Part shown: positions 1 to 9,541 of the stretch, piece after piece | Layout of the letters: each line of letters opens with the position of its first letter | Position numbering within the stretch: position 1 is the stretch's first letter | NCBI RefSeq assembly: GCF_900119145.1 | Contig: NZ_FPIY01000004.1 | Location: 124,001 to 188,000 of the forward strand | Source of the DNA: Cellulophaga fucicola | GTDB lineage: Bacteria; Bacteroidota; Bacteroidia; Flavobacteriales; Flavobacteriaceae | Direction: 5' to 3' | DNA length: 64,000 bases | Notes under the pieces: generated by a model | The model's database searches: none | What the model was told of the DNA's origin: nothing | The model's input: the letters and a program-made list of their open reading frames with translations, nothing else | Made by a program: the position numbers and the translations under genes

Positions 1-1
1 A

Positions 2-301
2 GATATGATAGCGCATATTCTTGGTAGAACTGGTAAGACTTTTAAATCTATAATTTTTGTTGATGATTCTGAAAAAAATATAATAGACGTTACAGAAAAA
101 TATAAGGACAATATCAATATTGACTTTACTGTTTTTTATTATGACAAAATAGTTAGGGATAGAAAAATAGCAAATGGCGGTGTATTAATAACTAAAAAGC
201 AAGCCAAAAAAATGGCTGCAGACTGGGATAAACTAACCGAAACCTTAAATACTATTTTTCCTGGTAGAAATAGTAAAAACAAATGTGTTAGTCCTAATTA
301 A
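2..301 (+). CDS. DUF2608-like HAD-fold protein, C-terminal part (5' end outside window)
   Basis: The reading frame is open to the left window edge, so this is the last ~100 residues of a longer gene. It carries a SIIFVDDSEKNI segment, the hydrophobic strand followed by DD that closes the active site of HAD-superfamily phosphatases; the pattern and the following IDVTEKY helix resemble DUF2608 proteins of Bacteroidota. The catalytic N-terminal DxD would lie outside the window and cannot be checked. Substrate unknown. The tail is Lys/Asn-rich and ends with TAA. Confidence 0.6.
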   Translation, partial: DMIAHILGRTGKTFKSIIFVDDSEKNIIDVTEKYKDNINIDFTVFYYDKIVRDRKIANGGVLITKKQAKKMAADWDKLTETLNTIFPGRNSKNKCVSPN

Positions 302-430
302 AATTACTTTTTTTAATTAGCATTAATTTTATAAATTAGGAACTTTATTACATCAAAAAAAATAATGCAACTATTTTGTATGTAATTTCGTATAAAAAAA
401 CCAATCCCAAACCTAAGAACTCATTTAAGA

Positions 431-2821
431 ATGATTAACCACCTTAAAAGCGCCTACCTTTTATTTATAATCTTCTACCTATTTTCAATTAATAGCAACT
501 CGCAAACTATACAGTGGCAAAATACTATTGGTGGCTCTAGCAATGAGTGGCTTTTTTCAACAGATATAGCTCTAGACGGAAATTATATATTAGGGGGTTA
601 TTCTTATTCTGATACTTCTGGCGATAAAACTGAGAACACCAAAGGAAATAACGATTATTGGATTCTTAAACTAGATGATGCTACTGGCGGCATTATATGG
701 CAAAAAACTATTGGTGGTAATGCCACAGAGTATGCAACCTCTACCAAACAAACTAAAGATGGTGGTTATATTATTGGTGGTTATAGCGCATCTAACACAT
801 CTGGCGACAAAACAGAAAACTCTAGAGGGGGTGATGATTACTGGGTTGTAAGACTAGATGCCGCTAGAAATATTGTTTGGGACAAAACATTTGGCGGTTC
901 TGGTACAGATAGGCTTTGGAGCATAATTGAAACCCAAGATGGCGGTTTTTTAATGGGAGGAGAATCTGACTCAAATATTTCTGGTGATAAGAGTGAAAAT
1001 TCTAGAGGACTAAATGATTTGTGGGTTATAAAAATTGACTCGGACGGAAATGAAGAGTGGCAAAAAACTTATGGTGGCAGTGATATCGATATTTTAAAAT
1101 CTATAGTTAGTTCTAATGATGGTAATTTTATATTGGCAGGATTTTCTTCCTCAAATATATCAGGAGAAAAAACTGAAAACTCTAGAGGACTAAAAGATTA
1201 TTGGGTTTTAAAAATTGATGCTACAGGAAATATTATTTGGCAAAAAACATACGGAGGTAATAACGGTGATGGCGCATATTTTATACATACAACATCAGAC
1301 GGAAATTTTGTAATTGGAGGAGAATCTGCTTCAAATATCTCCGGAGAAAAAACTGAAAACTCTTTTTGTAATTCTACGGATGCTTGGGTTATAAAAATAG
1401 ATACTAACGGACAACTAATTTGGGATAAAACCATAGGTGGTAATGACACTGAATTTTTTGGTAATATTAGAGAAACAAATGATAACGGTTTTATTTTGGG
1501 TATGGCTTCTTTTTCTGAAAATACTGGCTATAAAACGGAAGCATCTTACGGTAATAGAGATTATTGGGTTGTAAAACTTAATGAAACTGGTAACCTTGAG
1601 TGGGACAAATCTTTTGGTGGCAATAACATAGACAATTTAACAACAGTGTTACAAACTAATGACGGTAGTTATACTGTTGGTGGTTGGTCTGCTTCTAATA
1701 CATCAGGCAATAAAACAGAAAATAGTAATGGTTTACGGGATTACTGGATGCTTAAATTCCAGATGGATACTGACGATTATAACCCTCCTAACAGCACAAC
1801 TACAGCAGTATGTTCTGGCAGCAATTTAGAGTTAACTGCAACAACTGGAGTATACTATAACTGGACAGGTCCAAATGGATTTACAAGTACTGTACAAAAC
1901 CCTGTTATAAGCAATGTATCTTCTATAAATGCAGGGACTTATAATGTTACCATTTCGGATAATTCTAATTGCTCAGAAACAAAAATTATTAATGTAACCG
2001 TAACCGCTTCTACATCTATAACTCCAATAAGCGATATAACTATTTGCGATGATGATGAAGATGGCTTTGCTATTTTTAATTTAACTCCAATAAAATCTAA
2101 TCTTTTACTTGACCCAAATAACATAAGTGTCGATTTTTATGATGAAAACGGAGATAAAATTCCGGATGCAGAATTACCAACATACAAAAACAAAATTAGC
2201 AACCAAGAAGTTATTAAAGTAGAAGTTAATAATGCTAGTTCCTCTTGCTCTAAAAAAACAACATTTAAGCTAATTGTATCTACCATTATTGCCAATCTAA
2301 CGCTAGATATAATTGGGTGTGATACAGACAATAACAACATATCTGAGTTTTTTGACACCTCTACAGTAGAAACAACTGTTTTAGCGGGCCAAACAAATGT
2401 AACGGTTACTTACACCAACAACAATGGTGATATATTACCTAGCCCGCTACCAAATCCTTACACAAACAAATACCTAAATGAAGAAATAATTGTAAGAGTA
2501 AGCAGTAATACTGATCCTGGTTGTTATAAAGAAACTTCTTTTAAGTTAATTACCAGTCCTTGTACAGATGTTAGCCTAGACTACCCACCATTTTTTACAC
2601 CTAATAGTGATGGCATAAACGATTTTTGGCCAAAGAAAATAAGCGCAGAATCTATATCAATTTATAACCGTTATGGTAAACTATTAAAAGTACTATACCC
2701 AGGGTCGCCAAAATGGGACGGAACCTATAACGGAAAATTATTACCTTCTAGTGACTATTGGTTTTTTGCTGTATTATCTTCAGAAAAAACAATTAAAGGT
2801 CATTTTTCATTAAAAAGGTAA
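431..2821 (+). CDS. Secreted repeat (probable seven-bladed propeller) protein with T9SS type B / gliding-motility C-terminal domain
   Basis: The 796-residue protein has an N-terminal signal peptide (to about residue 25, SNSQ). Residues ~29-450 hold seven copies of a ~60-residue unit with W(Q/D)KT(I/F/Y)GG at W29, W90, W150, W210, W270 and two more, each followed by DGG(Y/F)IxGG, SGxKTEN and DYW(V/I)xKLD. Seven units of this size suggest a beta-propeller, which is inference. Ig/PKD-like segments follow. The last ~80 residues (FFTPNSDGIND, IYNRYGK, WDGTYNGK, DYWF) match the gliding-motility-associated C-terminal domain used as a type B sorting signal of the type IX secretion system, so the protein is expected on the cell surface or secreted. 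Ligand unknown. Confidence 0.9.
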   Translation: MINHLKSAYLLFIIFYLFSINSNSQTIQWQNTIGGSSNEWLFSTDIALDGNYILGGYSYSDTSGDKTENTKGNNDYWILKLDDATGGIIWQKTIGGNATEYATSTKQTKDGGYIIGGYSASNTSGDKTENSRGGDDYWVVRLDAARNIVWDKTFGGSGTDRLWSIIETQDGGFLMGGESDSNISGDKSENSRGLNDLWVIKIDSDGNEEWQKTYGGSDIDILKSIVSSNDGNFILAGFSSSNISGEKTENSRGLKDYWVLKIDATGNIIWQKTYGGNNGDGAYFIHTTSDGNFVIGGESASNISGEKTENSFCNSTDAWVIKIDTNGQLIWDKTIGGNDTEFFGNIRETNDNGFILGMASFSENTGYKTEASYGNRDYWVVKLNETGNLEWDKSFGGNNIDNLTTVLQTNDGSYTVGGWSASNTSGNKTENSNGLRDYWMLKFQMDTDDYNPPNSTTTAVCSGSNLELTATTGVYYNWTGPNGFTSTVQNPVISNVSSINAGTYNVTISDNSNCSETKIINVTVTASTSITPISDITICDDDEDGFAIFNLTPIKSNLLLDPNNISVDFYDENGDKIPDAELPTYKNKISNQEVIKVEVNNASSSCSKKTTFKLIVSTIIANLTLDIIGCDTDNNNISEFFDTSTVETTVLAGQTNVTVTYTNNNGDILPSPLPNPYTNKYLNEEIIVRVSSNTDPGCYKETSFKLITSPCTDVSLDYPPFFTPNSDGINDFWPKKISAESISIYNRYGKLLKVLYPGSPKWDGTYNGKLLPSSDYWFFAVLSSEKTIKGHFSLKR

Positions 2822-2995
2822 TATATACTTATACAATACCTACTAAATAATTAATCTGTTGCAAGATTTGATATATTACATTTTAGACTTGTTAAAACAA
2901 CAAGATCTATCAAATTTTTAATACTTTTAAAAGTAAACGCACATTACGTATTAAAATTACTAGTTTTAAAAACAAAACACCTATAAAAAACAACA

Positions 2996-3859
2996 GTGAA
3001 CACAATCCCAAACATATCTTTTAAAAGTAGCGAGGGAGCCACTGAAATTGAATTTCTTCCTTTGGCAGAACTATTTACTAGAATAGCCAAAGACCCAAAC
3101 CACAACCCAAAAGAACCACATAGAATTGGCTTTTTTGCATTGCTTGTTGTTACCGAAGGCGCAGGAATACATCAGGTAGATCTAAAAGATTATGCCATAC
3201 GTAAAGGATCTGTACTTAAAATTGCTAAGGGTCAAGTACACGCTTTTCAAAAAGATTACAGCTACAATGGTTACTTAGTTGTATTTACAGAAGACTTCGT
3301 TTTACGTTATTTTTCAAAGTCATCCGTTAATTTTATTTCGCATTTGTACAACTACCACATCTCTGACCCTTTGGTAGAAAACAGTACATTTAACGATTTT
3401 TTTTTAGAACAGTTAACTCAGGAAATTCAAACCGAAAGCACTTATGCTAAAAAAGAGATTATATCTAAAATTCTAGAGATTTACTTATTAAAACTAGAGC
3501 GTCTCGCACATAAATCGATTCAAAAAAAAGGAACAAAAAAGCACCAAGAACTCTTTTTTGACTTTAAAAATTTGGTTGAAAAAAATTACACCAAAACTAG
3601 AAATGTAAAAGATTACGCAGCACTATTACATATTTCTTCTAAGCATTTAAATAAAATAGTACAAGATGTTACTTTAAACACTGCAAAGCACTTTATAGAT
3701 AACTATGTGATTTTAGAAATAAAACGAAGTATATTTAGTAGTTCCCTAAGTCTTAAAGAGGTAGCTTACCAAAGTGGGTTTGATGAAGTTACCAACTTTA
3801 CCAAATATTTTAAAAACCACACAGATCTTTCTCCTAAAGAATATAAAGCAACGCTTTAA
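2996..3859 (+). CDS. AraC-family transcriptional regulator
   Basis: 287 residues, GTG start; no in-frame ATG lies near and residue 1 onward reads as a normal cupin-type AraC N-terminus. Residues ~40-110 form the sensing domain (GAGIHQVDLKDY, GSVLKIAKGQVHAF). Residues ~185-287 contain the two helix-turn-helix motifs, with the second signature SLKEVAYQSGFDEVTNFTKYFK followed by SPKEYK. It precedes a small zinc-ribbon gene, an NmrA-like reductase and an FAD reductase on the same strand and may regulate them. Effector unknown. Confidence 0.9.
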   Translation: MNTIPNISFKSSEGATEIEFLPLAELFTRIAKDPNHNPKEPHRIGFFALLVVTEGAGIHQVDLKDYAIRKGSVLKIAKGQVHAFQKDYSYNGYLVVFTEDFVLRYFSKSSVNFISHLYNYHISDPLVENSTFNDFFLEQLTQEIQTESTYAKKEIISKILEIYLLKLERLAHKSIQKKGTKKHQELFFDFKNLVEKNYTKTRNVKDYAALLHISSKHLNKIVQDVTLNTAKHFIDNYVILEIKRSIFSSSLSLKEVAYQSGFDEVTNFTKYFKNHTDLSPKEYKATL

Positions 3860-3947
3860 GAAGTTTGGTATCATATTTACCATTTTTAGTTGGGGATTTA
3901 CCTTTTACAAAACGAGCTAAATTGTCAACTTTGTTTAAAAATAAACA

Positions 3948-4148
3948 ATGAGCAAAGTAGCAAAATGCCCTACTTGTGGCAGCAATTCTAAAATAAAAGA
4001 AATAGACGGTAAAATAAGTTATGAGGCCGTACAAGACGATGAAGCTTTTAAAAAAATTGGTCAACTAAAAAAGGCTATGGAAAAGTTTAAAGCTAAAGCA
4101 GAACAGCTTCAAGAAGAATTAGAAATATTAAAAGCGGAAACAAAATGA
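3948..4148 (+). CDS. Small zinc-ribbon / coiled-coil protein
   Basis: A 66-residue protein. Residues 7-11 are CPTCG, one Cys2 knuckle; a second pair is absent, so metal binding would need a partner or dimer. Residues ~30-66 are a Lys/Glu heptad-like helix (KKAMEKFKAKAEQLQEELEIL), a likely coiled coil. The stop overlaps the start of the downstream reductase (ATGA), so the two are translationally coupled. No established function recognised. Confidence 0.7.
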   Translation: MSKVAKCPTCGSNSKIKEIDGKISYEAVQDDEAFKKIGQLKKAMEKFKAKAEQLQEELEILKAETK

Positions 4149-5005
4149 AAATTGCAGTAACATCGGCAAGCGGACAATTAGGTGCTGCTATTGTAAAAAC
4201 ATTGATAACTGAAATTGGAAAGGATAATGTAATAGCCATAGCAAGGACTCCAGAAAAGGCAAAACACCTTGGCGTAGAAGTTAGAAAAGGCGATTATAAC
4301 AGTCGTGAAGATTTTAATATCGCTTTAAAAGGTGTAGATGCTGTACTACTTGTTTCTGGTATGGATGAACCTCAAAAAAGAATACAACAACACAGAAATG
4401 TAATTGAAGCCGCTACATATAATAGCGTGCAAAAAATAGTGTACACAAGTATTGTTGGCGATGATATTAACACGGCATTTAGTCCTATAGTACAAAGCAA
4501 CCGACAAACAGAAGAAGACGTAAGTACATCTGGTTTAGATTGGGTAATTGGTAGAAATGGCATTTATATAGAACCAGATTTAGAGTATCTAGGTACTTAT
4601 ATAAAAGAAGGCGAAATTAGAAATTGCGCCAACGAGGGCAAATGTGGTTACACCAGTAGAGAAGAATTAGGTGTTGCTTATGCACAAATGTTATTAAGTG
4701 ATAAGCACAATGGAAACACATACAATTTGGTAGGTGAAGCTATTACGCAAACGCAACTAGCAACATATATTAATCAGGTTTTTGGCACTAATTTAAAATA
4801 CGTTGCTGTCTCTGTAGACGAGTACAAAAAGGAACGCCAAGCTGCTCTAGGTGATTTTATAGGAACTGTAATTGCTGGTATTTATGAAGGTATTAAAAGC
4901 GGCGTAAACAATGTGCCATCAGATTATAAAAAAGCAGCAGGAAGATCTCATATATCTCCTCTACAAATGATACAAGATTATCAGCTAAAGCATTCTACAA
5001 AATAA
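4145..5005 (+). CDS. NmrA-like / SDR-family NAD(P)-dependent oxidoreductase
   Basis: 286 residues. The N-terminus is a Rossmann fold with a SASGQLGAAI nucleotide-binding loop (residues ~7-16), a GDYNSRE segment after strand 3, and VYTSIVG around residue 100. The layout fits atypical short-chain reductases of the NmrA/QorB group, which lack the classical YxxxK pair and often act as quinone reductases or redox sensors; the substrate is not deducible. The start overlaps the previous gene by 4 bases and the next gene follows after 11 bases, so it is in an operon with the FAD reductase. Confidence 0.85.
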   Translation: MKIAVTSASGQLGAAIVKTLITEIGKDNVIAIARTPEKAKHLGVEVRKGDYNSREDFNIALKGVDAVLLVSGMDEPQKRIQQHRNVIEAATYNSVQKIVYTSIVGDDINTAFSPIVQSNRQTEEDVSTSGLDWVIGRNGIYIEPDLEYLGTYIKEGEIRNCANEGKCGYTSREELGVAYAQMLLSDKHNGNTYNLVGEAITQTQLATYINQVFGTNLKYVAVSVDEYKKERQAALGDFIGTVIAGIYEGIKSGVNNVPSDYKKAAGRSHISPLQMIQDYQLKHSTK

Positions 5006-5016
5006 TTTACACGCAA

Positions 5017-5745
5017 ATGAGCATCTTAGAACACATTATAAAAACAGTAGTCTTAGATGAGGCTGTAATTACAGAAAAGCTTGCTCTTTCTAAAACAGCT
5101 TTTAAAATTAGATTGGAGAGTGATGCTATAAAAAAAGCAAACTTTATACCTGGTTCTTTTTTACGAATGGGTATTGGTATTGGTAAAGAACAATTGTCTA
5201 TGAAAGACAAAATAAGAAGTTACAGTATATGGAATAACAACCAAACTGAAGGCTTTTTAGATATAGCCATTGCTACCCATAGTAATGGTATTGGAACGAA
5301 GTGGGTAAAAGAATGTAAGCCTGGCGATACTGTTTATTTTAAAAATAAAAAAGGAAACTTTTTAGCCAATGATACTGCAGATAGTTATATAATGATTGGC
5401 GATTTGTCTGCCCTATCTCACCTGTATATGATTCACCGAAATATTGGAAAAAACAAACAAGTACACGGCATTGTGTACAGTCAGGATAAAAGTGATTTTT
5501 TTCCAGATGTTAATGGTACTTCTCCTTTTACCTTTTATGAGTTACCCCAAAACCCAAGTGAAGAAATTATCTCAAAAATAAAAGAAATTATTCCCGTTTT
5601 AAAAGGAAAAATGATGGTTTACATTGCTGGTGATAGTAGACTGTGTATTGTACTAAATTCCTTTTTTAGAAAAGAGTTACAATGGGATACTAAGCTAATT
5701 AAAACCAAACCCTTTTGGAATCCCGATAAAAAAGGTTTGGAGTAA
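5017..5745 (+). CDS. Ferredoxin-reductase-like / siderophore-interacting FAD-binding protein
   Basis: 242 residues. The FAD-binding barrel shows the RSYSIW motif (RxYS type, residue ~66) and the NAD(P)-binding half starts at MIGDLSALSHLY (~residue 128). The C-terminal KPFWNPDKKGLE resembles the end of siderophore-interacting (SIP) family ferric reductases. An electron-transfer role is well supported; ferric-siderophore reduction is a guess from the fold. It lies 11 bases after the NmrA-like gene and converges on the CoA-transferase gene. Confidence 0.75.
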   Translation: MSILEHIIKTVVLDEAVITEKLALSKTAFKIRLESDAIKKANFIPGSFLRMGIGIGKEQLSMKDKIRSYSIWNNNQTEGFLDIAIATHSNGIGTKWVKECKPGDTVYFKNKKGNFLANDTADSYIMIGDLSALSHLYMIHRNIGKNKQVHGIVYSQDKSDFFPDVNGTSPFTFYELPQNPSEEIISKIKEIIPVLKGKMMVYIAGDSRLCIVLNSFFRKELQWDTKLIKTKPFWNPDKKGLE

Positions 5746-5774
5746 TACTTTTAAGAGTAAGGTTCTTAAATTAA

Positions 5775-7283
5775 TTAAGAATAACTAGCTACTAGTTCCT
5801 CAATTTTCATTGTTCCCTTAGTTTTTAGTTGTGTATGCCAGCTAAAAGCATCTTTAAGTATATGTGGCGTTTGGCCTCCTAATTTGTATGCATCTTCAAA
5901 ATATTTTAATAACTGCTCTTTATATTCTGGATGAACACAATTTTTAATAATAAGTCTTGCTCTTTCTACTGGAGCTAAACCTCTAATATCTGCTAAGCCT
6001 TGTTCTGTTACCAAAACATCTACATCATGCTCTGTATGATCTGTATGAGAAACCATAGGCACAATATGAGATATACTCCCAGCTTTAGACATACTAGGGC
6101 ACGCAAAAATACTTAGATAACCGTTTCTTGCAAAGTCTCCAGAACCGCCAATACCATTCATCATTTTAGTACCTGTTATGTGGGTAGAGTTTACATTACC
6201 ATAAATATCAAACTCAATAGCTGTATTAATACCAATTACACCTAAACGACTAATAACCTCAGCAGAATTACTAATGTTTTGTGGCCTTAATACCAACTTA
6301 TCTTTATACTTGTCAAAGTCATTAAAAACCCTGCGGTAACAATCTTCTGTTACGGTTATAGACGAGGCAGAAGCAAATGCTAAATTTCCCGAATCAAAAA
6401 GCTCAAAAGTACTATCTTGTAACACCTCTGAATACATTGTTAGGTTTTTAAATCTACTATTTTTAAAACCAGATAAAATAGCATTAGCTGTTTTACCAAT
6501 ACCCGCTTGTAACGGCAATAAAGATTCTGTTAACCTACCTTGATCTACTTCTTTACCTAAAAAATTAAGAATATGATCTGAAATTGCTTTCGTTTTTTCA
6601 TCGGGTTCAGAAATTACAGCAGGACTATCTGGAATATCTGTATATACAATAGCTACAACTTTTTTTGGATCAATTTTTATATATGTCTTGCCTATTCTGG
6701 TTGTAGAATTAAGCACAGGAATAACCTCTCTATTAGGTTGTTTCTTAAGCACTTTAATATCGTGTAAACCTATTAAACTGTCTGGTAATGTTCTATTAAT
6801 TTCAATAATAATTTTGTCTGCTTTATCTGCAAAAATAGGAGAATTACCAACAGATGTAGTGGGTACTATATACCCTTCTTCTGTAATAGAAACAGCCTCT
6901 ATTATAGCTACATCTATTTTAAATGTATCTATTTTTTGAAGCATATCTGCTGTTTGCCCTAAGTGCTGATCTACGTATAGCACTTTATTATTGTTTATGC
7001 TTTTTCGTAAAGTAGCATCTGCCTGAAAAGGCATTCTTTTGTGTAAAGCTCCGTACTTAGCTAAGTTTGCATCTGTGTCATAACCTAATGATGCTCCACT
7101 TAAAACTGTAACTTTAAAATCTTCATGAAGTGCTCTTTCTGCTACTTTTGGCAAAACAGCCTTACTATCTCCTGCTTTTGTAAAACCACTAACTCCTAAA
7201 ATATCATTATTTTCAATAAGCATTGCTGCTTCTTCTGCTGACTTAATTTTGCTTTTATAAGGAGAATAGTTGATTTTACACAT
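5775..7283 (-). CDS. Acetyl-CoA hydrolase / succinate CoA-transferase family protein
   Basis: 502 residues starting at the ATG at 7283 (MCKINYSPYKSKI). An upstream in-frame extension is possible, but it starts in low-complexity AT-rich DNA and does not resemble the family. Family features visible are DILGVSGFTKAGDSKAV near the N-terminus, the active-site region MYSEVLQDSTFELFDSG with the Glu that forms the glutamyl-CoA thioester, NGIGGSGDFARNG, and HTDHTEHDVDVLVTEQGLADIRG. Such enzymes interconvert acetyl-CoA and succinyl-CoA or hydrolyse acetyl-CoA. An AraC regulator is encoded divergently. Confidence 0.92.
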   Translation of the reverse strand: MCKINYSPYKSKIKSAEEAAMLIENNDILGVSGFTKAGDSKAVLPKVAERALHEDFKVTVLSGASLGYDTDANLAKYGALHKRMPFQADATLRKSINNNKVLYVDQHLGQTADMLQKIDTFKIDVAIIEAVSITEEGYIVPTTSVGNSPIFADKADKIIIEINRTLPDSLIGLHDIKVLKKQPNREVIPVLNSTTRIGKTYIKIDPKKVVAIVYTDIPDSPAVISEPDEKTKAISDHILNFLGKEVDQGRLTESLLPLQAGIGKTANAILSGFKNSRFKNLTMYSEVLQDSTFELFDSGNLAFASASSITVTEDCYRRVFNDFDKYKDKLVLRPQNISNSAEVISRLGVIGINTAIEFDIYGNVNSTHITGTKMMNGIGGSGDFARNGYLSIFACPSMSKAGSISHIVPMVSHTDHTEHDVDVLVTEQGLADIRGLAPVERARLIIKNCVHPEYKEQLLKYFEDAYKLGGQTPHILKDAFSWHTQLKTKGTMKIEELVASYS

Positions 7284-7390
7284 AATATAAGTATTTAGTA
7301 ATTTTAAGGTTAAAAAATTTACTATTTCACTAATTTTTAATCTCACATTGAGTAATTAATAAAATAGATTGGCAATGTATGAAGGATATT

Positions 7391-7419
7391 TAATGTCTAT
7401 TTATTAAAAAAAGACATTA
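7391..7419. promoter_or_regulatory. Inverted repeat between divergent CoA-transferase and AraC genes
   Basis: TAATGTCT at 7391-7398 is repeated inverted as AGACATTA at 7412-7419, a perfect 8-bp arm pair with a 13-bp AT-rich spacer. It sits 44 bases upstream of the AraC-family ATG and ~110 bases upstream of the divergent CoA-transferase. The geometry fits an operator for a dimeric regulator, but the binding protein is inferred only from position. Confidence 0.35.
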
Positions 7420-7462
7420 TTTTATTAATTTAGTGCACTTATATAAAATTGTTGTAATTAGT

Positions 7463-8269
7463 ATGAATACTAAATATTATTTAACTGAAGTTGACAAAAA
7501 CCCTCAAAGTATATTTTGTTATCATAATTTAATGGGGGAAACATTTATAGAGGCTCATAGCCATAACAAAGGACAATTTTTATATACAGAAGGTGGTGTT
7601 GTACATGTTAAAACTAGCAACAGGGTATATTACTTACCAGCAAGACATTATATGTGGATACCATCTGGAGTTAGACACGCTATATACCCAAGTTCTCCAA
7701 ATGTTATTATGCGTAATTTGTATTTCCCCAACGCATCTAGCACTACCAGGTTTTATAAAAAAGAAGGCATTTACCCTGTAAACAATCTATTAATGGAGTT
7801 GTTACTGTTTACTAAAAACTGGAACGGAGACATCGTAAAATCTCAAAAAAACAAGTTTGCTATAGCTTTTGCCTTTAAAGCATTATTAGAGCAAACAGTC
7901 TCTAAGTCATTACATTTAGAGCTTCCGCAAGCAACAGATGGCAGATTAATAAACATTGTTAATTACCTAACAGAGCAAATACATAAAGAACATTTATTAC
8001 CCATATTAGCCTCTAAATTTAGTATGACAGATAAATCTTTATATCGTTTATTTAAAAAAGATTTAGGAATGTCTTTTATTAAGTATTACACGCAATTAAG
8101 AATATTTAAATCTTTAGAATATTTAATGAATTCGGATTATAATATATCAGAAATTGCAAATATGGTAGGCTATAATAGCTTACCAACATTTAGCAATACC
8201 TTTTCAAAAATAATGGGTAAACGACCTTCTGAGTACCGAAAATCTAATGAGATTTACACAGATTCTTAA
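7463..8269 (+). CDS. AraC-family transcriptional regulator
   Basis: 268 residues from the ATG at 7463 (MNTKYYLTEVDKNPQ); a GTG at 7433 is in frame but adds an unlikely extension. The N-terminal cupin reads AHSHNKGQFLYTEGG and LPARHYMWIPSGVRHAI, typical of HTH-type sugar or aromatic sensors. The C-terminal helix-turn-helix includes MTDKSLYRLFKKDLGMSF and ISEIANMVGYNSLPTFSNTF, then GKRPSEYRK. It is transcribed away from the CoA-transferase gene with a shared 179-base intergenic region, so it plausibly controls that gene. Confidence 0.9.
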   Translation: MNTKYYLTEVDKNPQSIFCYHNLMGETFIEAHSHNKGQFLYTEGGVVHVKTSNRVYYLPARHYMWIPSGVRHAIYPSSPNVIMRNLYFPNASSTTRFYKKEGIYPVNNLLMELLLFTKNWNGDIVKSQKNKFAIAFAFKALLEQTVSKSLHLELPQATDGRLINIVNYLTEQIHKEHLLPILASKFSMTDKSLYRLFKKDLGMSFIKYYTQLRIFKSLEYLMNSDYNISEIANMVGYNSLPTFSNTFSKIMGKRPSEYRKSNEIYTDS

Positions 8270-8424
8270 GCATATAATTATTAAAGTAAATAGCTAAAAC
8301 AGAAATCTTTAATATAAAATAGTGTAAGCATTGTTATAGCCAGCAGACGTACTAGTTGGTTTATTATGTATTAACTTTAAAAAGTTAAACACCACAACAA
8401 CAATTATTAAACAATTATTACTGA

Positions 8425-9477
8425 ATGATACTAATTATAGGCGCTGGCTTATCTGGACTTTTAACTGCATATCACCTAAAAAAAGAAGGTATACCTTTTA
8501 AAGTTCTAGAAGCAAGAGATAGGGTTGGCGGAAGAATACATACAATATACAAAACCAATGAAGCTCCTGTAGAAATGGGTGCAACTTGGTTTACAAGTCA
8601 GCATACCTATCTTAGGTCTCTTTTAGAAGAACTAGGCATTAGCTACTTTGAGCAATATATGGGTTCTAAGGTGTTTTACCAACCATCTTCTGCCCAACCA
8701 CCACAATTAGTTACAATACCTAACGAGTCTCCTAGTTACAGAATCTCTGGTGGTACTTTTAACCTAATTAATACATTGCTTAGTACATTAGATACTACCG
8801 ATGTGTTGCTTAACCAAACTGTAAAAAAGGTAACTTTTGAAGAGAAATCGGTTTTAGTAGAAGCTAAAGATAACTTTAAAGCCACGAAAGTTGTCTTGGC
8901 TTTGCCACCTAAGCTATGGTCTAAAAATATTTTATTTACGCCTGGCTTACCAAGTAACCTAATGAATATTGCCACAGAAACCCATACTTGGATGGAAGAT
9001 GCTATAAAAGTTGCACTTACATTTAAAGAACCTTTTTGGGAACAAGAAAATATACCTGCAACCTTGTTTAGTAACGCAGGACCTGTAACAGAGTTTTATG
9101 ACCATTGCGACCACAAAAGGTCTGCTTTTGCACTTTGCGGATTTATAAACTCGGCTTACAAGCAGCTATCTAGTACAGAAAGGCAAGAGGCTGTAATTAA
9201 ACAGTTAAAAAATACTTTTGGATCTAGAGTTTTAGAGTATGTAACATACCAAGAGTATTTATGGAGCAAAGAAGAATATACATTTAAGGCTTCTGAAGCT
9301 TATATTTTTCCGCATCAAAATAACGGAAATCCTATTTTTAGCAATTCCTTTTTTACTGATAAACTACTAATATCTAGTTCTGAGTCGGCCTTGGAATTTC
9401 CTGGTTATATGAATGGTGCTGTGCTAGCAGCAACTGCAACAGCTAAAAAAATAGTGCAAGCGCAACAAGAGATATAA
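8425..9477 (+). CDS. FAD-dependent amine-oxidase-family oxidoreductase
   Basis: 350 residues. The N-terminus is the GxGxxG dinucleotide fold (IIGAGLSGLLTAYHL) followed by the acidic strand end (LEARDRVGGRIHT), the GGR motif of flavin amine oxidases. The C-terminus (FPGYMNGAVLAATATAKKI) is the second FAD-contact helix. At 350 residues it is shorter than classical monoamine oxidases (~450-520), so the substrate lobe is reduced. No signal peptide. Substrate unknown. A terminator follows directly. Confidence 0.88.
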   Translation: MILIIGAGLSGLLTAYHLKKEGIPFKVLEARDRVGGRIHTIYKTNEAPVEMGATWFTSQHTYLRSLLEELGISYFEQYMGSKVFYQPSSAQPPQLVTIPNESPSYRISGGTFNLINTLLSTLDTTDVLLNQTVKKVTFEEKSVLVEAKDNFKATKVVLALPPKLWSKNILFTPGLPSNLMNIATETHTWMEDAIKVALTFKEPFWEQENIPATLFSNAGPVTEFYDHCDHKRSAFALCGFINSAYKQLSSTERQEAVIKQLKNTFGSRVLEYVTYQEYLWSKEEYTFKASEAYIFPHQNNGNPIFSNSFFTDKLLISSSESALEFPGYMNGAVLAATATAKKIVQAQQEI

Positions 9478-9481
9478 AAAG

Positions 9482-9513
9482 AAAAAAGGCATTACGTGTG
9501 TAATGCCTTTTTT
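9482..9513. terminator. Bidirectional intrinsic terminator
   Basis: An A-tract, stem GGCATTAC (9488-9495), loop GTGT, complementary GTAATGCC (9500-9507), then six T. It lies between converging genes ending at 9477 (+) and 9542 (-) and works in both directions. Confidence 0.85.
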
Positions 9514-9541
9514 CTATCTTTTCAATAGTATTAACTATTGT

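Noticed and set aside
1198-2358. Minus-strand open frames inside the T9SS protein gene
   Set aside because: They mirror the repeat structure of the plus-strand gene and lack any motif or start context.
5763-5781. TTCTTAA/TTAAGAA inverted repeat as terminator between converging genes
   Set aside because: All-AT weak stem with no T-run; too unstable to call.
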